Positions 17,674 through 25,984 of a DNA stretch of 64,000 nt are shown here, one piece after another; position 1 is the stretch's first letter; each line of letters starts with the position of its first letter. The notes beneath the pieces were generated by a model. That model was not told the DNA's origin, searched no databases, and saw only the letters and a list, made by a program, of their open reading frames with translations. The position numbers and the translations under genes are program-made. The DNA is from JBHGBM01 sp041946965 (GTDB lineage Bacteria; Acidobacteriota; Terriglobia; Bryobacterales; Bryobacteraceae): assembly GCA_041946965.1 (NCBI GenBank), contig JBHGBM010000022.1, positions 1 to 64,000 of the forward strand. Reading direction: 5' to 3'.

Positions 17674-20382
17674 ATGCGTCAGGCGCTTTCCCATTACGAG
17701 ATCGTCGAGAAGCTCGGCGAGGGCGGCATGGGCGCCGTTTATAAAGCCCGGGATCCGCGGCTGAACCGGTTCGTGGCGCTGAAAGTCCTCCACCCGGACC
17801 GGGCCTCGGATCTGGAGCGCCGGCGGCGGTTCATTCAGGAAGCCCAGGCGGCGTCGGCCCTGAACCACCCCAACATCCTCACCATTTACGACATCGGCTC
17901 GGCGGACGGCGTGGACTTCATCGTGATGGAGTACATCCAGGGCAGAACGCTGGACCAGGCGCTCCCCCGCAAAGGATGGAACGAGATCCTATCCGCCGGG
18001 ATCCAGATCGCCGACGCCCTGGCCGCGGCGCACGCCGCTGGGATCGTGCACCGCGACCTCAAGCCGGGCAACATCATGGTGAGCGATACCGGCGCCGTCA
18101 AGGTGCTCGATTTCGGCCTGGCCAAGCTGCTGGAGCCGCTGTCCGCCGAGTCCGCGGAAACCCGGACGTTCGCGGCCGGGACACGGCCGCACACCGAGGA
18201 GGGGGCCATCCTCGGCACGGTGGCCTACATGTCGCCCGAACAGGCCGAAGGCGGCCGGGTAGACGCGCGCAGCGACATCTTCGCCTTCGGCTCGGTGCTT
18301 TACGAAATGGTCACCGGCCAGCGGGCATTCCGGGGCGAGACGCGGCTCTCCACACTCTCCTCGATTCTGCGCGACGAGCCGAAACCGGCCAGCGCCATCG
18401 TGCCGGCCGTTCCGCGGGAACTCGAGCGGATCATCGCGCGCTGCCTGCGCAAGGATCCGGAGCGCCGCTTTCAGCACATGTCGGACCTCAAAGTCGCGCT
18501 CATGGATTTGAAAGAGGAGTCCGAGTCCGGCAGCCTTGCGGCCGGGCCGGCCGGGCCTCCGCGGAAGCATGTGTACTCGTGGATGATCGGGGGCGCCGCC
18601 GTGCTGGCTCTGCTGCTCGGCGCCGCCGCATGGTGGCTTCTGCGCGGGCGCGGCGGGACCGCCGAACTGAGCATCGAGCGCCTCACGTACGATAAGGGCG
18701 CCACCCTCGGCCCCACAATTTCGGACGACGGCAAACTGGTGGCCTACTTCTCCGACCGCGGCGAAGAGGGAAATCAGGATATCTGGGTTCAGCAGATCGC
18801 CGGCGGAGGGGCGCTGAGGCTGACCCGGCACCCCGCCGTCGATATGAATCCATCGTTCTCGCCGGATGGCTCCCGCATCGTCTTCCAATCATCGCGCGAC
18901 GGGGGCGGCATCTACATTGTGAGCACCCTGGGCGGTGAAGAACGCTGCATCGCGCCCGGCGGCGTGGATCCGCAGTTCTCGCCGGACGGTTCCACGGTGG
19001 CGTACGTTCAGACCGTGCCTTCCGGCCGGACGCTGTTGAACAGGATGTTTCTGGTTTCGCCGGAAGGCGGCCCGCCACGAGCCTTCCAACCCGGATTCGG
19101 GGTCGCGACGATGTTCGGCCGATCCCTGAGCTGGTCGCCGGACGGCAAGCGCATCCTCTTTCCGGGCCTCAAAACAAACGATCCCGGAAGCTTCGAGTGG
19201 TGGGTCGCGCCGCTCGACGGCGGTGAGCCGGTGGCCACCCACGCTCTGAAGAACCTGCCATCCACGCCTCTGCTCGCGCCACTGGCCTGGGCGGGGGACT
19301 ATGTGTACTTCTCCGGCGGCACGACCACCGAGGGCACAAATCTCTTCCGGGCGCCCATTCGGCACGGCTCCTGGCAAATCACCGGCCCTCCGGAGCGCCT
19401 GACGTCCGGCCCCGGGATGCAGTACAGCGCGTCCATTTCGCGCGATGGCCGGATCGTGTTTCCCAACCTCACCTGGCTGGTTAACATCCAGAGCCTCGCG
19501 ATTGACCGGAAAACCCATACCGCGGCCGGTCCTCCCCAGCCGGTAACCACCGACGCTACCGTCAAGTTCGCTCCCACGGCACCGGCGGGCGCCGGCAAGC
19601 TGGCGTTTGTGGCCTTCACCGGCATCAAGGCGGGGCGCCGCCGGGAATTGCGGATAAGGGACCTGGCGAGCGGCGCCGAGTCCGCGGCCGGAACGTTTGA
19701 ACCGAATTCGCGCACTGCCGTGCGCTTCAGCCGCGATGGTTCGATGCTCGGTTACACCGTAGAGGCCCGGCCGGGCAAGGCAGCGACGTTCGCCGCCAGG
19801 ACAACCGGCCTTTCCGCACGGCAGCTCTGCGACCGCTGCTCCATCCTGGGATTCTTTTCGAACACCGCGCAGCTCGCCGTGCTGCGAACCCCGAACCACG
19901 TGTTGCGCCTGGATGCCGGCGCGGGCGCGGAATCCGCGCTGCTGGCCGACGCGGAGGGCGCCGTGCTGGACGCCGATCTCTCTCCGGACGACCGCTGGAT
20001 GGCGCTGCTGATCGAAAAGCCGGACGGTTCCTGCGGTCTGCGGATCGCGCCGGTGAGAACTGCCCCGGCGCCGGTTGCGGAGTGGATTCCGGTGCTCGAT
20101 CCGCCCGTTTGGATCGGCCCGGTACGCTGGTCAATCAGCGGCGATGGCCTGTACTTTCTCGCGGAACTGGACGGCTATTCGTGTATCTGGTACGCGCCGC
20201 TCGATCCGGCCACCAAGAGACCCGCCGGGGCCCCGGTGGCTTTCTATCATGCCCACACCAGCCGGCTATCGCACGCGGGACCGCGCGGCGCACGCGAGTT
20301 TACGGTGGCGGCCGACCGGATCTTCGTGAATTTCGCCGAGACCAGCAGCAACATCTGGATGGCGAAACTCGGCAGGAAATAA
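17674..20382 (+). CDS. membrane serine/threonine protein kinase with C-terminal PD40/TolB-like beta-propeller
   Basis: This 902-aa Hanks-type kinase phosphorylates Ser/Thr on protein targets. Residues 8-275 form the kinase domain: glycine loop GEGGMGAVYKA (15-25), catalytic lysine Lys37 (VALKVL), HRDLKPGN with Asp128 and DFG at 146-148, then SPEQAEGGRVDARSD. A single membrane helix spans about 300-324 (WMIGGAAVLALLLGAAAWWLL). The remaining 575 residues are repeated PD40-type beta-propeller blades (FSPDGSRIVF, FSPDGSTVAYV, WSPDGKRILF), which should lie outside the cytoplasm as a sensor. ATG 17674 begins the kinase domain directly. The catalytic residues are all present, so it should be active. 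Confidence 0.93.
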   Translation: MRQALSHYEIVEKLGEGGMGAVYKARDPRLNRFVALKVLHPDRASDLERRRRFIQEAQAASALNHPNILTIYDIGSADGVDFIVMEYIQGRTLDQALPRKGWNEILSAGIQIADALAAAHAAGIVHRDLKPGNIMVSDTGAVKVLDFGLAKLLEPLSAESAETRTFAAGTRPHTEEGAILGTVAYMSPEQAEGGRVDARSDIFAFGSVLYEMVTGQRAFRGETRLSTLSSILRDEPKPASAIVPAVPRELERIIARCLRKDPERRFQHMSDLKVALMDLKEESESGSLAAGPAGPPRKHVYSWMIGGAAVLALLLGAAAWWLLRGRGGTAELSIERLTYDKGATLGPTISDDGKLVAYFSDRGEEGNQDIWVQQIAGGGALRLTRHPAVDMNPSFSPDGSRIVFQSSRDGGGIYIVSTLGGEERCIAPGGVDPQFSPDGSTVAYVQTVPSGRTLLNRMFLVSPEGGPPRAFQPGFGVATMFGRSLSWSPDGKRILFPGLKTNDPGSFEWWVAPLDGGEPVATHALKNLPSTPLLAPLAWAGDYVYFSGGTTTEGTNLFRAPIRHGSWQITGPPERLTSGPGMQYSASISRDGRIVFPNLTWLVNIQSLAIDRKTHTAAGPPQPVTTDATVKFAPTAPAGAGKLAFVAFTGIKAGRRRELRIRDLASGAESAAGTFEPNSRTAVRFSRDGSMLGYTVEARPGKAATFAARTTGLSARQLCDRCSILGFFSNTAQLAVLRTPNHVLRLDAGAGAESALLADAEGAVLDADLSPDDRWMALLIEKPDGSCGLRIAPVRTAPAPVAEWIPVLDPPVWIGPVRWSISGDGLYFLAELDGYSCIWYAPLDPATKRPAGAPVAFYHAHTSRLSHAGPRGAREFTVAADRIFVNFAETSSNIWMAKLGRK

Positions 20383-20414
20383 AGCATCGTCTCACTGTCG
20401 GGGTTTTCCACAAC

Positions 20415-20444
20415 TTGACGTAAAATTCGTCGCAGATGTAAGCT
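20415..20444 (+). promoter_or_regulatory. possible sigma-70 promoter for the cytochrome operon
   Basis: TTGACG (20415-20420) and TAAGCT (20439-20444) are 18 bp apart and lie 42 bp upstream of the cytochrome start codon at 20486. The -35 box is strong and the -10 box weak. The GGGAGGGGCGGGA stretch just before ATG 20486 is the ribosome binding site. Confidence 0.4.
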
Positions 20445-20485
20445 AAGCGGGTCCGATATTCCCACTTGTATAGGGAGGGGCGGGA

Positions 20486-22126
20486 ATGACCTGCCGCTGG
20501 ATCCGTGCCGCAAGAGTCGCGTTGGCGATTGCCGCCGCCGGTTTTCTGCAAGCGCAATCGCCTTGCGTGTCCTGCCACGAGGAGGAGTCCAAGAAGGCCG
20601 CGGCGTCGGCCCACGCCGGGGTGAGCTGCGCTACCTGCCACCCGAAGCACGAGGCCTACCCGCACGCCGCGGGTACAGCCAAGCCCTCCTGCGCCCAGTG
20701 CCATTCCTCGGTGGCGGCCGAGCATGCCGCCAGCGTTCACGGCCGCGCTCTGAAGGCCGGAAACGCGGGTGCTCCGGCTTGCGACACCTGCCACGGTGCG
20801 GCGCACCAGACGGTGCGCGCGCGTTCTCAGGATTTCCGCAAGGGCGTGCCGGAGACCTGCGGTATGTGCCACGACGGCGTGGTCAGGCAGTTCCAGGCCA
20901 GCGTGCACGGAAAGGCGCTGGCGCAGGGTTTGCCCCAGGCGCCGGTGTGTACGGACTGCCACGGCGAGCACGGAATCCAGAAACCCACCAGCCGCGCGTC
21001 GCTGGTGCATCCCAGCCACATCCGGGAGACCTGCGCCGCCTGCCACGCCAACGTGCGCCTGTCGCGCAAGTTCGGACTCCCTTCGGACCGCGTGGTCAGT
21101 TTTGATGCGTCCTATCACGGGCTGGCCTCCAAGGCGGGATCGCAGACCGTGGCGAACTGCGCGAGCTGCCACGGCTTCCACAACATCCTGCCCTCTTCGG
21201 ATCCGAAATCGACGATTCATGCAAAGAACCTGCCCGCCACCTGCGGCAAGTGCCATCCCGGCGCCGGCACGCGCCTCGCGTTGGGGCCGGTGCATCTGTG
21301 GGAGGGCCGGACCGAGCCGGCCTCCGTGCGCATGGTGCGGCAGATCTACATGGTGCTGATTCCCGTGCTCATCGGGCTGATGCTGCTGTATAACGCCGGC
21401 GACTGGATCCGCAAGCTGCGGCGCATGCGGCTGGACGGCTACGCGCCGGCGCCCTCTTCCCGCTATGCCGACGTCCGCATGTACTTCTTCGAAAGGGTGC
21501 TGCACGCGCTGCTGGCCGTCTCGTTCCTCACCCTGGCCTGGACGGGATTTCAGCTTACCTATCCCGAGGAGTGGTGGGCGCGGCCGTTCCTGCAATGGGA
21601 GGAGCGCTGGTCGGTGCGCGGCGTGGTGCATCGCGGCGCCTCGGTGGTATTTCTGCTGACCGGCGTGATGCACGTGGTCTCCCTGGCGGCCAGCCGGCGG
21701 TTGCGGCTGCACTGGCGCAACCTGTGGCCGAACGCGGGCGACGTGACCGACGCGCTGCGCGGTTTCGCCTACAACCTGGGACTCAGCTCGCGCCGCCCTC
21801 GCCTGCCTTCCTACAGCTTCGTGGAGAAGGCCGAGTACTGGGCGGTGGTCTGGGGCGGCGTGGTCATGGGCGCCACCGGGCTGCTGTTGTGGGCCGATAA
21901 CCTCACCCTCAAATGGTTCTCCAAGGCAGCGCTGGATTTCGCCGTCGCGCTGCACTTTTACGAGGCGGTGCTGGCGTGCCTTGCCATTGTGGTCTGGCAC
22001 TTCTACGTGGTGATCTTCGACCCGTACGTCTATCCCATCGACACCGCCTTTCTGAACGGGTACGGCGTGCGCGAGCACGAGCCGCCGCTGTTCGAAGAGG
22101 CGCGGGCCGGGAAAGCGTCGCGATGA
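20486..22126 (+). CDS. multiheme cytochrome c (9 CXXCH) fused to cytochrome b561-type membrane domain
   Basis: This 546-aa electron-transfer protein has a signal-like N-terminus and nine CXXCH heme c sites in residues 1-270 (CVSCH, CATCH, CAQCH, CDTCH, CGMCH, CTDCH, CAACH, CASCH, CGKCH). From residue 290 there is a membrane domain of the hydrogenase/formate-dehydrogenase cytochrome b (HydC/FdnI) type, with helices at MVLIPVLIGLMLLYNAG, LHALLAVSFLTLAWTGF and AVVWGGVVMGATGLLLW, and histidines that could bind two b hemes (VLHALL, VVHRG, VMHVV, ALHFYE, VWHFYV). The architecture resembles Geobacter CbcL, a menaquinol-oxidising cytochrome for low-potential extracellular acceptors. It overlaps the next gene by ATGA, so translation is coupled. 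Confidence 0.9.
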   Translation: MTCRWIRAARVALAIAAAGFLQAQSPCVSCHEEESKKAAASAHAGVSCATCHPKHEAYPHAAGTAKPSCAQCHSSVAAEHAASVHGRALKAGNAGAPACDTCHGAAHQTVRARSQDFRKGVPETCGMCHDGVVRQFQASVHGKALAQGLPQAPVCTDCHGEHGIQKPTSRASLVHPSHIRETCAACHANVRLSRKFGLPSDRVVSFDASYHGLASKAGSQTVANCASCHGFHNILPSSDPKSTIHAKNLPATCGKCHPGAGTRLALGPVHLWEGRTEPASVRMVRQIYMVLIPVLIGLMLLYNAGDWIRKLRRMRLDGYAPAPSSRYADVRMYFFERVLHALLAVSFLTLAWTGFQLTYPEEWWARPFLQWEERWSVRGVVHRGASVVFLLTGVMHVVSLAASRRLRLHWRNLWPNAGDVTDALRGFAYNLGLSSRRPRLPSYSFVEKAEYWAVVWGGVVMGATGLLLWADNLTLKWFSKAALDFAVALHFYEAVLACLAIVVWHFYVVIFDPYVYPIDTAFLNGYGVREHEPPLFEEARAGKASR

Positions 22127-24894
22127 GGACACTCCTTCTGGGACTGTTGTTGGGCGCCGTGGCGGGCGCGCAGAAACCGGCCGAGCTCCCCGGTTCGGCC
22201 GAATGCGCCGGGTGCCACGATGAGGGCCGCCGGACCGGCAAGCGCGAAGCCGGCGTGCCCCCGGCGTTCGATGCGGCGGCGTTGCGCGCTTCGCCGCACG
22301 CCTCGCTCGAGTGCGCCTCCTGCCACGCGGACCTGGCGAAGAAGGAGATGCCGCACCCGGATAAGCTCCAGCGCGTGGATTGCGGCGGCTGCCATCCGGA
22401 CCAGCAGAGCCAGTACGAAGCCAGCCTCCACGGCAAGGCGGCCGGACGCGGCGACCGGCTCGCGCCCGGGTGCAAGAGCTGCCACGGCACGCACAACGTG
22501 GTGCGCGCCTCCTCGCCGAAATCCCCCATCTCCACTATGGAAGTGCCGCGGCTGTGCGGCGGCTGCCACCGCGAGGGCTCCGAAGTGCAGTTGACTCGCA
22601 AGATGCCGCAGCCCGACGTGCTCGACAACTACCGCGACAGCATCCACGGCGAAGGCCTGTTCCGGCGCGGCCTGACCGTCACCGCCGTGTGCACGAGCTG
22701 CCATACCGCGCACTTCGTGCTGCCGCACAACGATCCGCGCTCGTCGATCTCCAAGGCCAACATCGCCAAGACCTGCACGCGCTGCCACGCGCAGATCGAG
22801 ACCGTCCACCGCAAGATCATCCGGGGTGAGCTGTGGGAGAAGCAGCCCCACATGATCCCGGCGTGCGTGGACTGCCACGAGCCGCACAAGGTGCGCCGCG
22901 TCTTCTATCCGCAGGGCATGTCGGACCGCGATTGCCAGCGCTGCCACGGCAACCCCGAGCTGAAAGTCACGCGCGCCGGACGCACGGTTCCGCTGTTCGT
23001 CAACCAGGACGAGCTTTCCCGTTCGCGCCACGCGCGCGTAGCCTGCGTGCAGTGCCACACCGGCGGCACGCCTTCGGCGGAACGCCCGTGCGGCACCATG
23101 GCGCCGGCCGTGGACTGCTCCGTGTGCCACGCCGAGGCCGTCTCGCAGTACCGCGAGAGCCGGCACGGCACGTTGCTGGCGCAGGGCAGCCCGGACGCGC
23201 CCGCCTGCCGCGATTGCCACGGCACCCATGGGACCCAGGGACGCAACGAATCGAGCTCGCCGACCTTCTCGCGCAACGTACCGGCGCTGTGCGCCAAGTG
23301 CCACCGTGCGGGACAGAAGGCGGCGGTGCGCTACAACGGCAAGCAGCAGTACGCGGTGGAGCACTACCGCGAGAGCATCCACGGCAAAGGGCTGTTGCAG
23401 GCGGGGCTCACCGTTACCGCCGATTGCTCCGATTGCCACAGCGCCCACCACGAACTGCCCTCCAAGGACCCGCGCTCGAGCGTCAATCGCGCCAACATCG
23501 CCCGCACCTGCGCCAAGTGCCACCGCGGCATCTACGAGCTGTTCACCGCCAGCGTGCACGCCCCCGAGGTGACCCGGACCAACAAGGAACTGCCGGTTTG
23601 CAGCGAGTGCCACTCCGCCCATAGCATCCAGCGCACGGATCTCACCAACTTCCGGCTGCACATCATGGACCAGTGCGGGCGCTGCCATCGCGAGATCAGC
23701 GAGAGTTACTTCGATACCTTCCATGGCAAGGTATCCAAGCTGGGTTACACCACCACGGCGAAATGCTACGACTGCCACGGCTCGCACGACATTCTCCCGG
23801 TGAACAACCCGCGGTCGCGCCTCAGCCGCGCCAACATCGTGACCACCTGCGGGCGCTGTCATACCAGCTCGCACCGGCAGTTCGCCGGCTACCTGACGCA
23901 CGCCACGCATCACGACCCGTCCAAGTACCCGTTCCTGTTCTGGACCTTCTGGGGCATGACCGCGCTGCTGGTGGGGACGCTGTTCGTCTCCGGCGTCCAC
24001 ACGCTGCTGTGGCTGCCGCGCTCGCTCCAGTACCGGCGCATGTTCCCCCACCCGCGCAATGGAGAAAACCAGCTCTACGTGCGGCGCTTCGAGCCTTACC
24101 AGCGCAACCTGCACATCATGGTGATTTGCAGCTTCCTCAGCCTGGCGCTTACCGGGATGATTCTGAAATTCTCCTATGCGCCCTGGGCCAAGGTGCTGGC
24201 CCGGCTGCTGGGAGGTTTCGAAACGGCCGGCTACATCCACCGCCTGGGCGCGGTGCTCACCTTCGCCTACTTCGGACTGCACCTGTTCGACCTGGTGCGC
24301 AAGCGCCGCCGCCACGGCAAGCCCTGGCGCGAGTTCATCGCCGGCCCGGAAAGCATGCTGCTCAATCGCACCGACTGGCGCGAGTTCGTGGGCTCGCTCA
24401 AGTGGTTCCTCAATCGCGGGCCGCGGCCGCAGTACGGCCGCTGGACCTACTGGGAAAAGTTCGATTACTTCGCGGTGTTCTGGGGCGTATTCATCATCGG
24501 CGGCACGGGGCTCCTGCTGTGGTTCCCGGTGTTTTTTACCCGCATCGTGCCGGGCTGGATGGTGAACGTGGCCACCACCATCCACAGCGACGAAGCGCTG
24601 CTCGCGGTGAGCTTCATCTTCACCGTGCACTTCTTCAACACGCACTTCCGGCCGGAAAAATTTCCGATCGACACGGTGATCTTCACCGGCGGCATGCCGC
24701 TCGAGGAATTCAAGCGCGACCGCCCGCGCGAATGCGAGGCCCTGATGGCGGCGGGCGAACTGGAAAACCACCTCATGCCCGCGCCCTCGCCCACGGTGGA
24801 AAAGCTGTGGCGGCGTTTCGGCTACGCCGCGCTCGGCACCGGGCTGGTGCTGATCGGGCTGATCATCTACGGCATGTTGTTTGCGTACCGCTGA
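22123..24894 (+). CDS. multiheme cytochrome c (19 CXXCH) fused to cytochrome b561-type membrane domain
   Basis: This 923-aa protein is a larger relative of the upstream gene product. A signal peptide (LLLGLLLGAVAGA) precedes about 600 residues with nineteen CXXCH sites, arranged in repeated blocks (for example NYRDSIHGEGLFRRGLTVT and HYRESIHGKGLLQAGLTVT), which points to internal duplication. The C-terminal third is membrane-embedded (WGMTALLVGTLFVSGVHTL, MVICSFLSLALTGMIL, GVFIIGGTGLLLWF, and a last helix GTGLVLIGLIIYGMLFAY), with histidines suited to b hemes. Together with its partner the operon encodes 28 heme c sites. The likely role is quinone-linked electron transfer through the periplasm. 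No outer-membrane porin or terminal reductase gene is adjacent. Confidence 0.9.
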   Translation: MRTLLLGLLLGAVAGAQKPAELPGSAECAGCHDEGRRTGKREAGVPPAFDAAALRASPHASLECASCHADLAKKEMPHPDKLQRVDCGGCHPDQQSQYEASLHGKAAGRGDRLAPGCKSCHGTHNVVRASSPKSPISTMEVPRLCGGCHREGSEVQLTRKMPQPDVLDNYRDSIHGEGLFRRGLTVTAVCTSCHTAHFVLPHNDPRSSISKANIAKTCTRCHAQIETVHRKIIRGELWEKQPHMIPACVDCHEPHKVRRVFYPQGMSDRDCQRCHGNPELKVTRAGRTVPLFVNQDELSRSRHARVACVQCHTGGTPSAERPCGTMAPAVDCSVCHAEAVSQYRESRHGTLLAQGSPDAPACRDCHGTHGTQGRNESSSPTFSRNVPALCAKCHRAGQKAAVRYNGKQQYAVEHYRESIHGKGLLQAGLTVTADCSDCHSAHHELPSKDPRSSVNRANIARTCAKCHRGIYELFTASVHAPEVTRTNKELPVCSECHSAHSIQRTDLTNFRLHIMDQCGRCHREISESYFDTFHGKVSKLGYTTTAKCYDCHGSHDILPVNNPRSRLSRANIVTTCGRCHTSSHRQFAGYLTHATHHDPSKYPFLFWTFWGMTALLVGTLFVSGVHTLLWLPRSLQYRRMFPHPRNGENQLYVRRFEPYQRNLHIMVICSFLSLALTGMILKFSYAPWAKVLARLLGGFETAGYIHRLGAVLTFAYFGLHLFDLVRKRRRHGKPWREFIAGPESMLLNRTDWREFVGSLKWFLNRGPRPQYGRWTYWEKFDYFAVFWGVFIIGGTGLLLWFPVFFTRIVPGWMVNVATTIHSDEALLAVSFIFTVHFFNTHFRPEKFPIDTVIFTGGMPLEEFKRDRPRECEALMAAGELENHLMPAPSPTVEKLWRRFGYAALGTGLVLIGLIIYGMLFAYR

Positions 24895-24991
24895 CATCAT
24901 AGCCATGGCCCATCAGCAGAGGTGGTGTGAGGTGTATACTGGGCGGGCCGGGACCTGGAAATGGTTATTCGATGGCGAGAGGAGAGCCGGG

Positions 24992-25945
24992 ATGGGACGT
25001 GATTACTGCCGGCCCGTGGCGGGAATTCTGGCGGCGGCGCTCTGTGCGCCGATGGCCGTGCGCGATGCGGCGGCGCAAGTAAGTTCGCCGCCGGCGGGGA
25101 AGAAGATCCAGTGGACGCTCGGTATCTACACTGGGAAGTCCCCGCTGGAGCTTCGACCCGCGCGGACGTTGAAGAATCCGGTCTTGACGGGGGCGGACGT
25201 CACGGACATGAACGTAGATACCCTCGCGCATCCGTTCCTGGTGATCAAGGACCGGCGTTACTACGTGTTTTTCACGGCCAAGGACCTGAAGTCCGATAAG
25301 GGCGGCATCGGGCTGGCCGAAAGCAGTGACGGCGTGCGGTGGAAGTTCCGGCGGACCGTCATCCGCGAGCCGTTCGTGCAATCGCACCCGTACGTCTTCC
25401 TCTGGCAAGGTGACTACTATCTGATCCCGGAAGCCCACACGGAGACAGCCGTCCGGTTGTACCGGGCGACGTCGTTTCCCGACCAGTGGAAGTACGTGGG
25501 GAACCTGTTGGAGGGCGAACACTACATCAGCCCGACACTCGCCCGCTACCAGGACACGTGGTGGCTGTTTACCTCGCCCGGCGGGTCAAACGATACGCTG
25601 CGGTTGTTCTACGCCGCGGATCTTCGTGGGCCGTGGAAGGAACACCCTCTGAGCCCCATCGTGAAGAAGGACCTGCGAACTGCTCGCCCCGCCGGCCGGC
25701 CGTTCGTGTTCGGCGGCGCGCTGTACCGCCTGGGGCAGGACTGTTACCCGACATACGGGAGAGCGGTTCGCGCCTTCCGGATTACGGACATCAGCCCCAC
25801 GGTGTATGCCGAGACCATGGTTGAGACGCCCTTGGTCGAGGCATCCGGGACCGGCTGGAACTCCCACGCCATGCATCACGTGGATGCACAGCAGACGGGC
25901 AAGGGGCAGTGGATCGCGGTGGTGGACGCCCGTGGCGCTCCGTGA
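24992..25945 (+). CDS. secreted beta-propeller protein similar to the GINT1 N-terminal / GH43-like domain
   Basis: This 317-aa protein has a signal peptide (VAGILAAALCAPMAVRDAAAQ) followed by one five-bladed-propeller-like domain. Diagnostic stretches are HPFLVIKDRRYYVFFTA, QSHPYVFLWQGDYYLIPEA, SPTLARYQDTWWLFTS and RPAGRPFVFGGALYRLGQD, which match the pattern of glucosamine-inositolphosphorylceramide-transferase N-terminal domains and related GH43-like folds. ATG 24992 lies behind GGAGAGCC and starts the signal peptide; longer in-frame starts upstream lack a signal. It follows the cytochrome operon by 97 bp and may have its own promoter. Enzymatic activity is not demonstrable from sequence; it may only bind sugars. 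Confidence 0.75.
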   Translation: MGRDYCRPVAGILAAALCAPMAVRDAAAQVSSPPAGKKIQWTLGIYTGKSPLELRPARTLKNPVLTGADVTDMNVDTLAHPFLVIKDRRYYVFFTAKDLKSDKGGIGLAESSDGVRWKFRRTVIREPFVQSHPYVFLWQGDYYLIPEAHTETAVRLYRATSFPDQWKYVGNLLEGEHYISPTLARYQDTWWLFTSPGGSNDTLRLFYAADLRGPWKEHPLSPIVKKDLRTARPAGRPFVFGGALYRLGQDCYPTYGRAVRAFRITDISPTVYAETMVETPLVEASGTGWNSHAMHHVDAQQTGKGQWIAVVDARGAP

Positions 25946-25984
25946 GCGAGGTCGAGGTGCGCGGATCTCGAGAGAGATAGCTCC

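Noticed and set aside
20486..24894. Repeated short motifs that could be read as a direct-repeat array or CRISPR
   Set aside because: The repeats are CXXCH heme sites and duplicated cytochrome blocks in coding frame; there are no uniform spacers.
22030..24906. Very long open frame antisense to the 19-heme cytochrome gene (similar ones antisense to 4379-8020 and 8026-10401)
   Set aside because: GC-rich codons on the coding strand leave few stop codons in the antisense frame; the antisense translations are low complexity, Arg/Gly/His-rich and lack signals or motifs.
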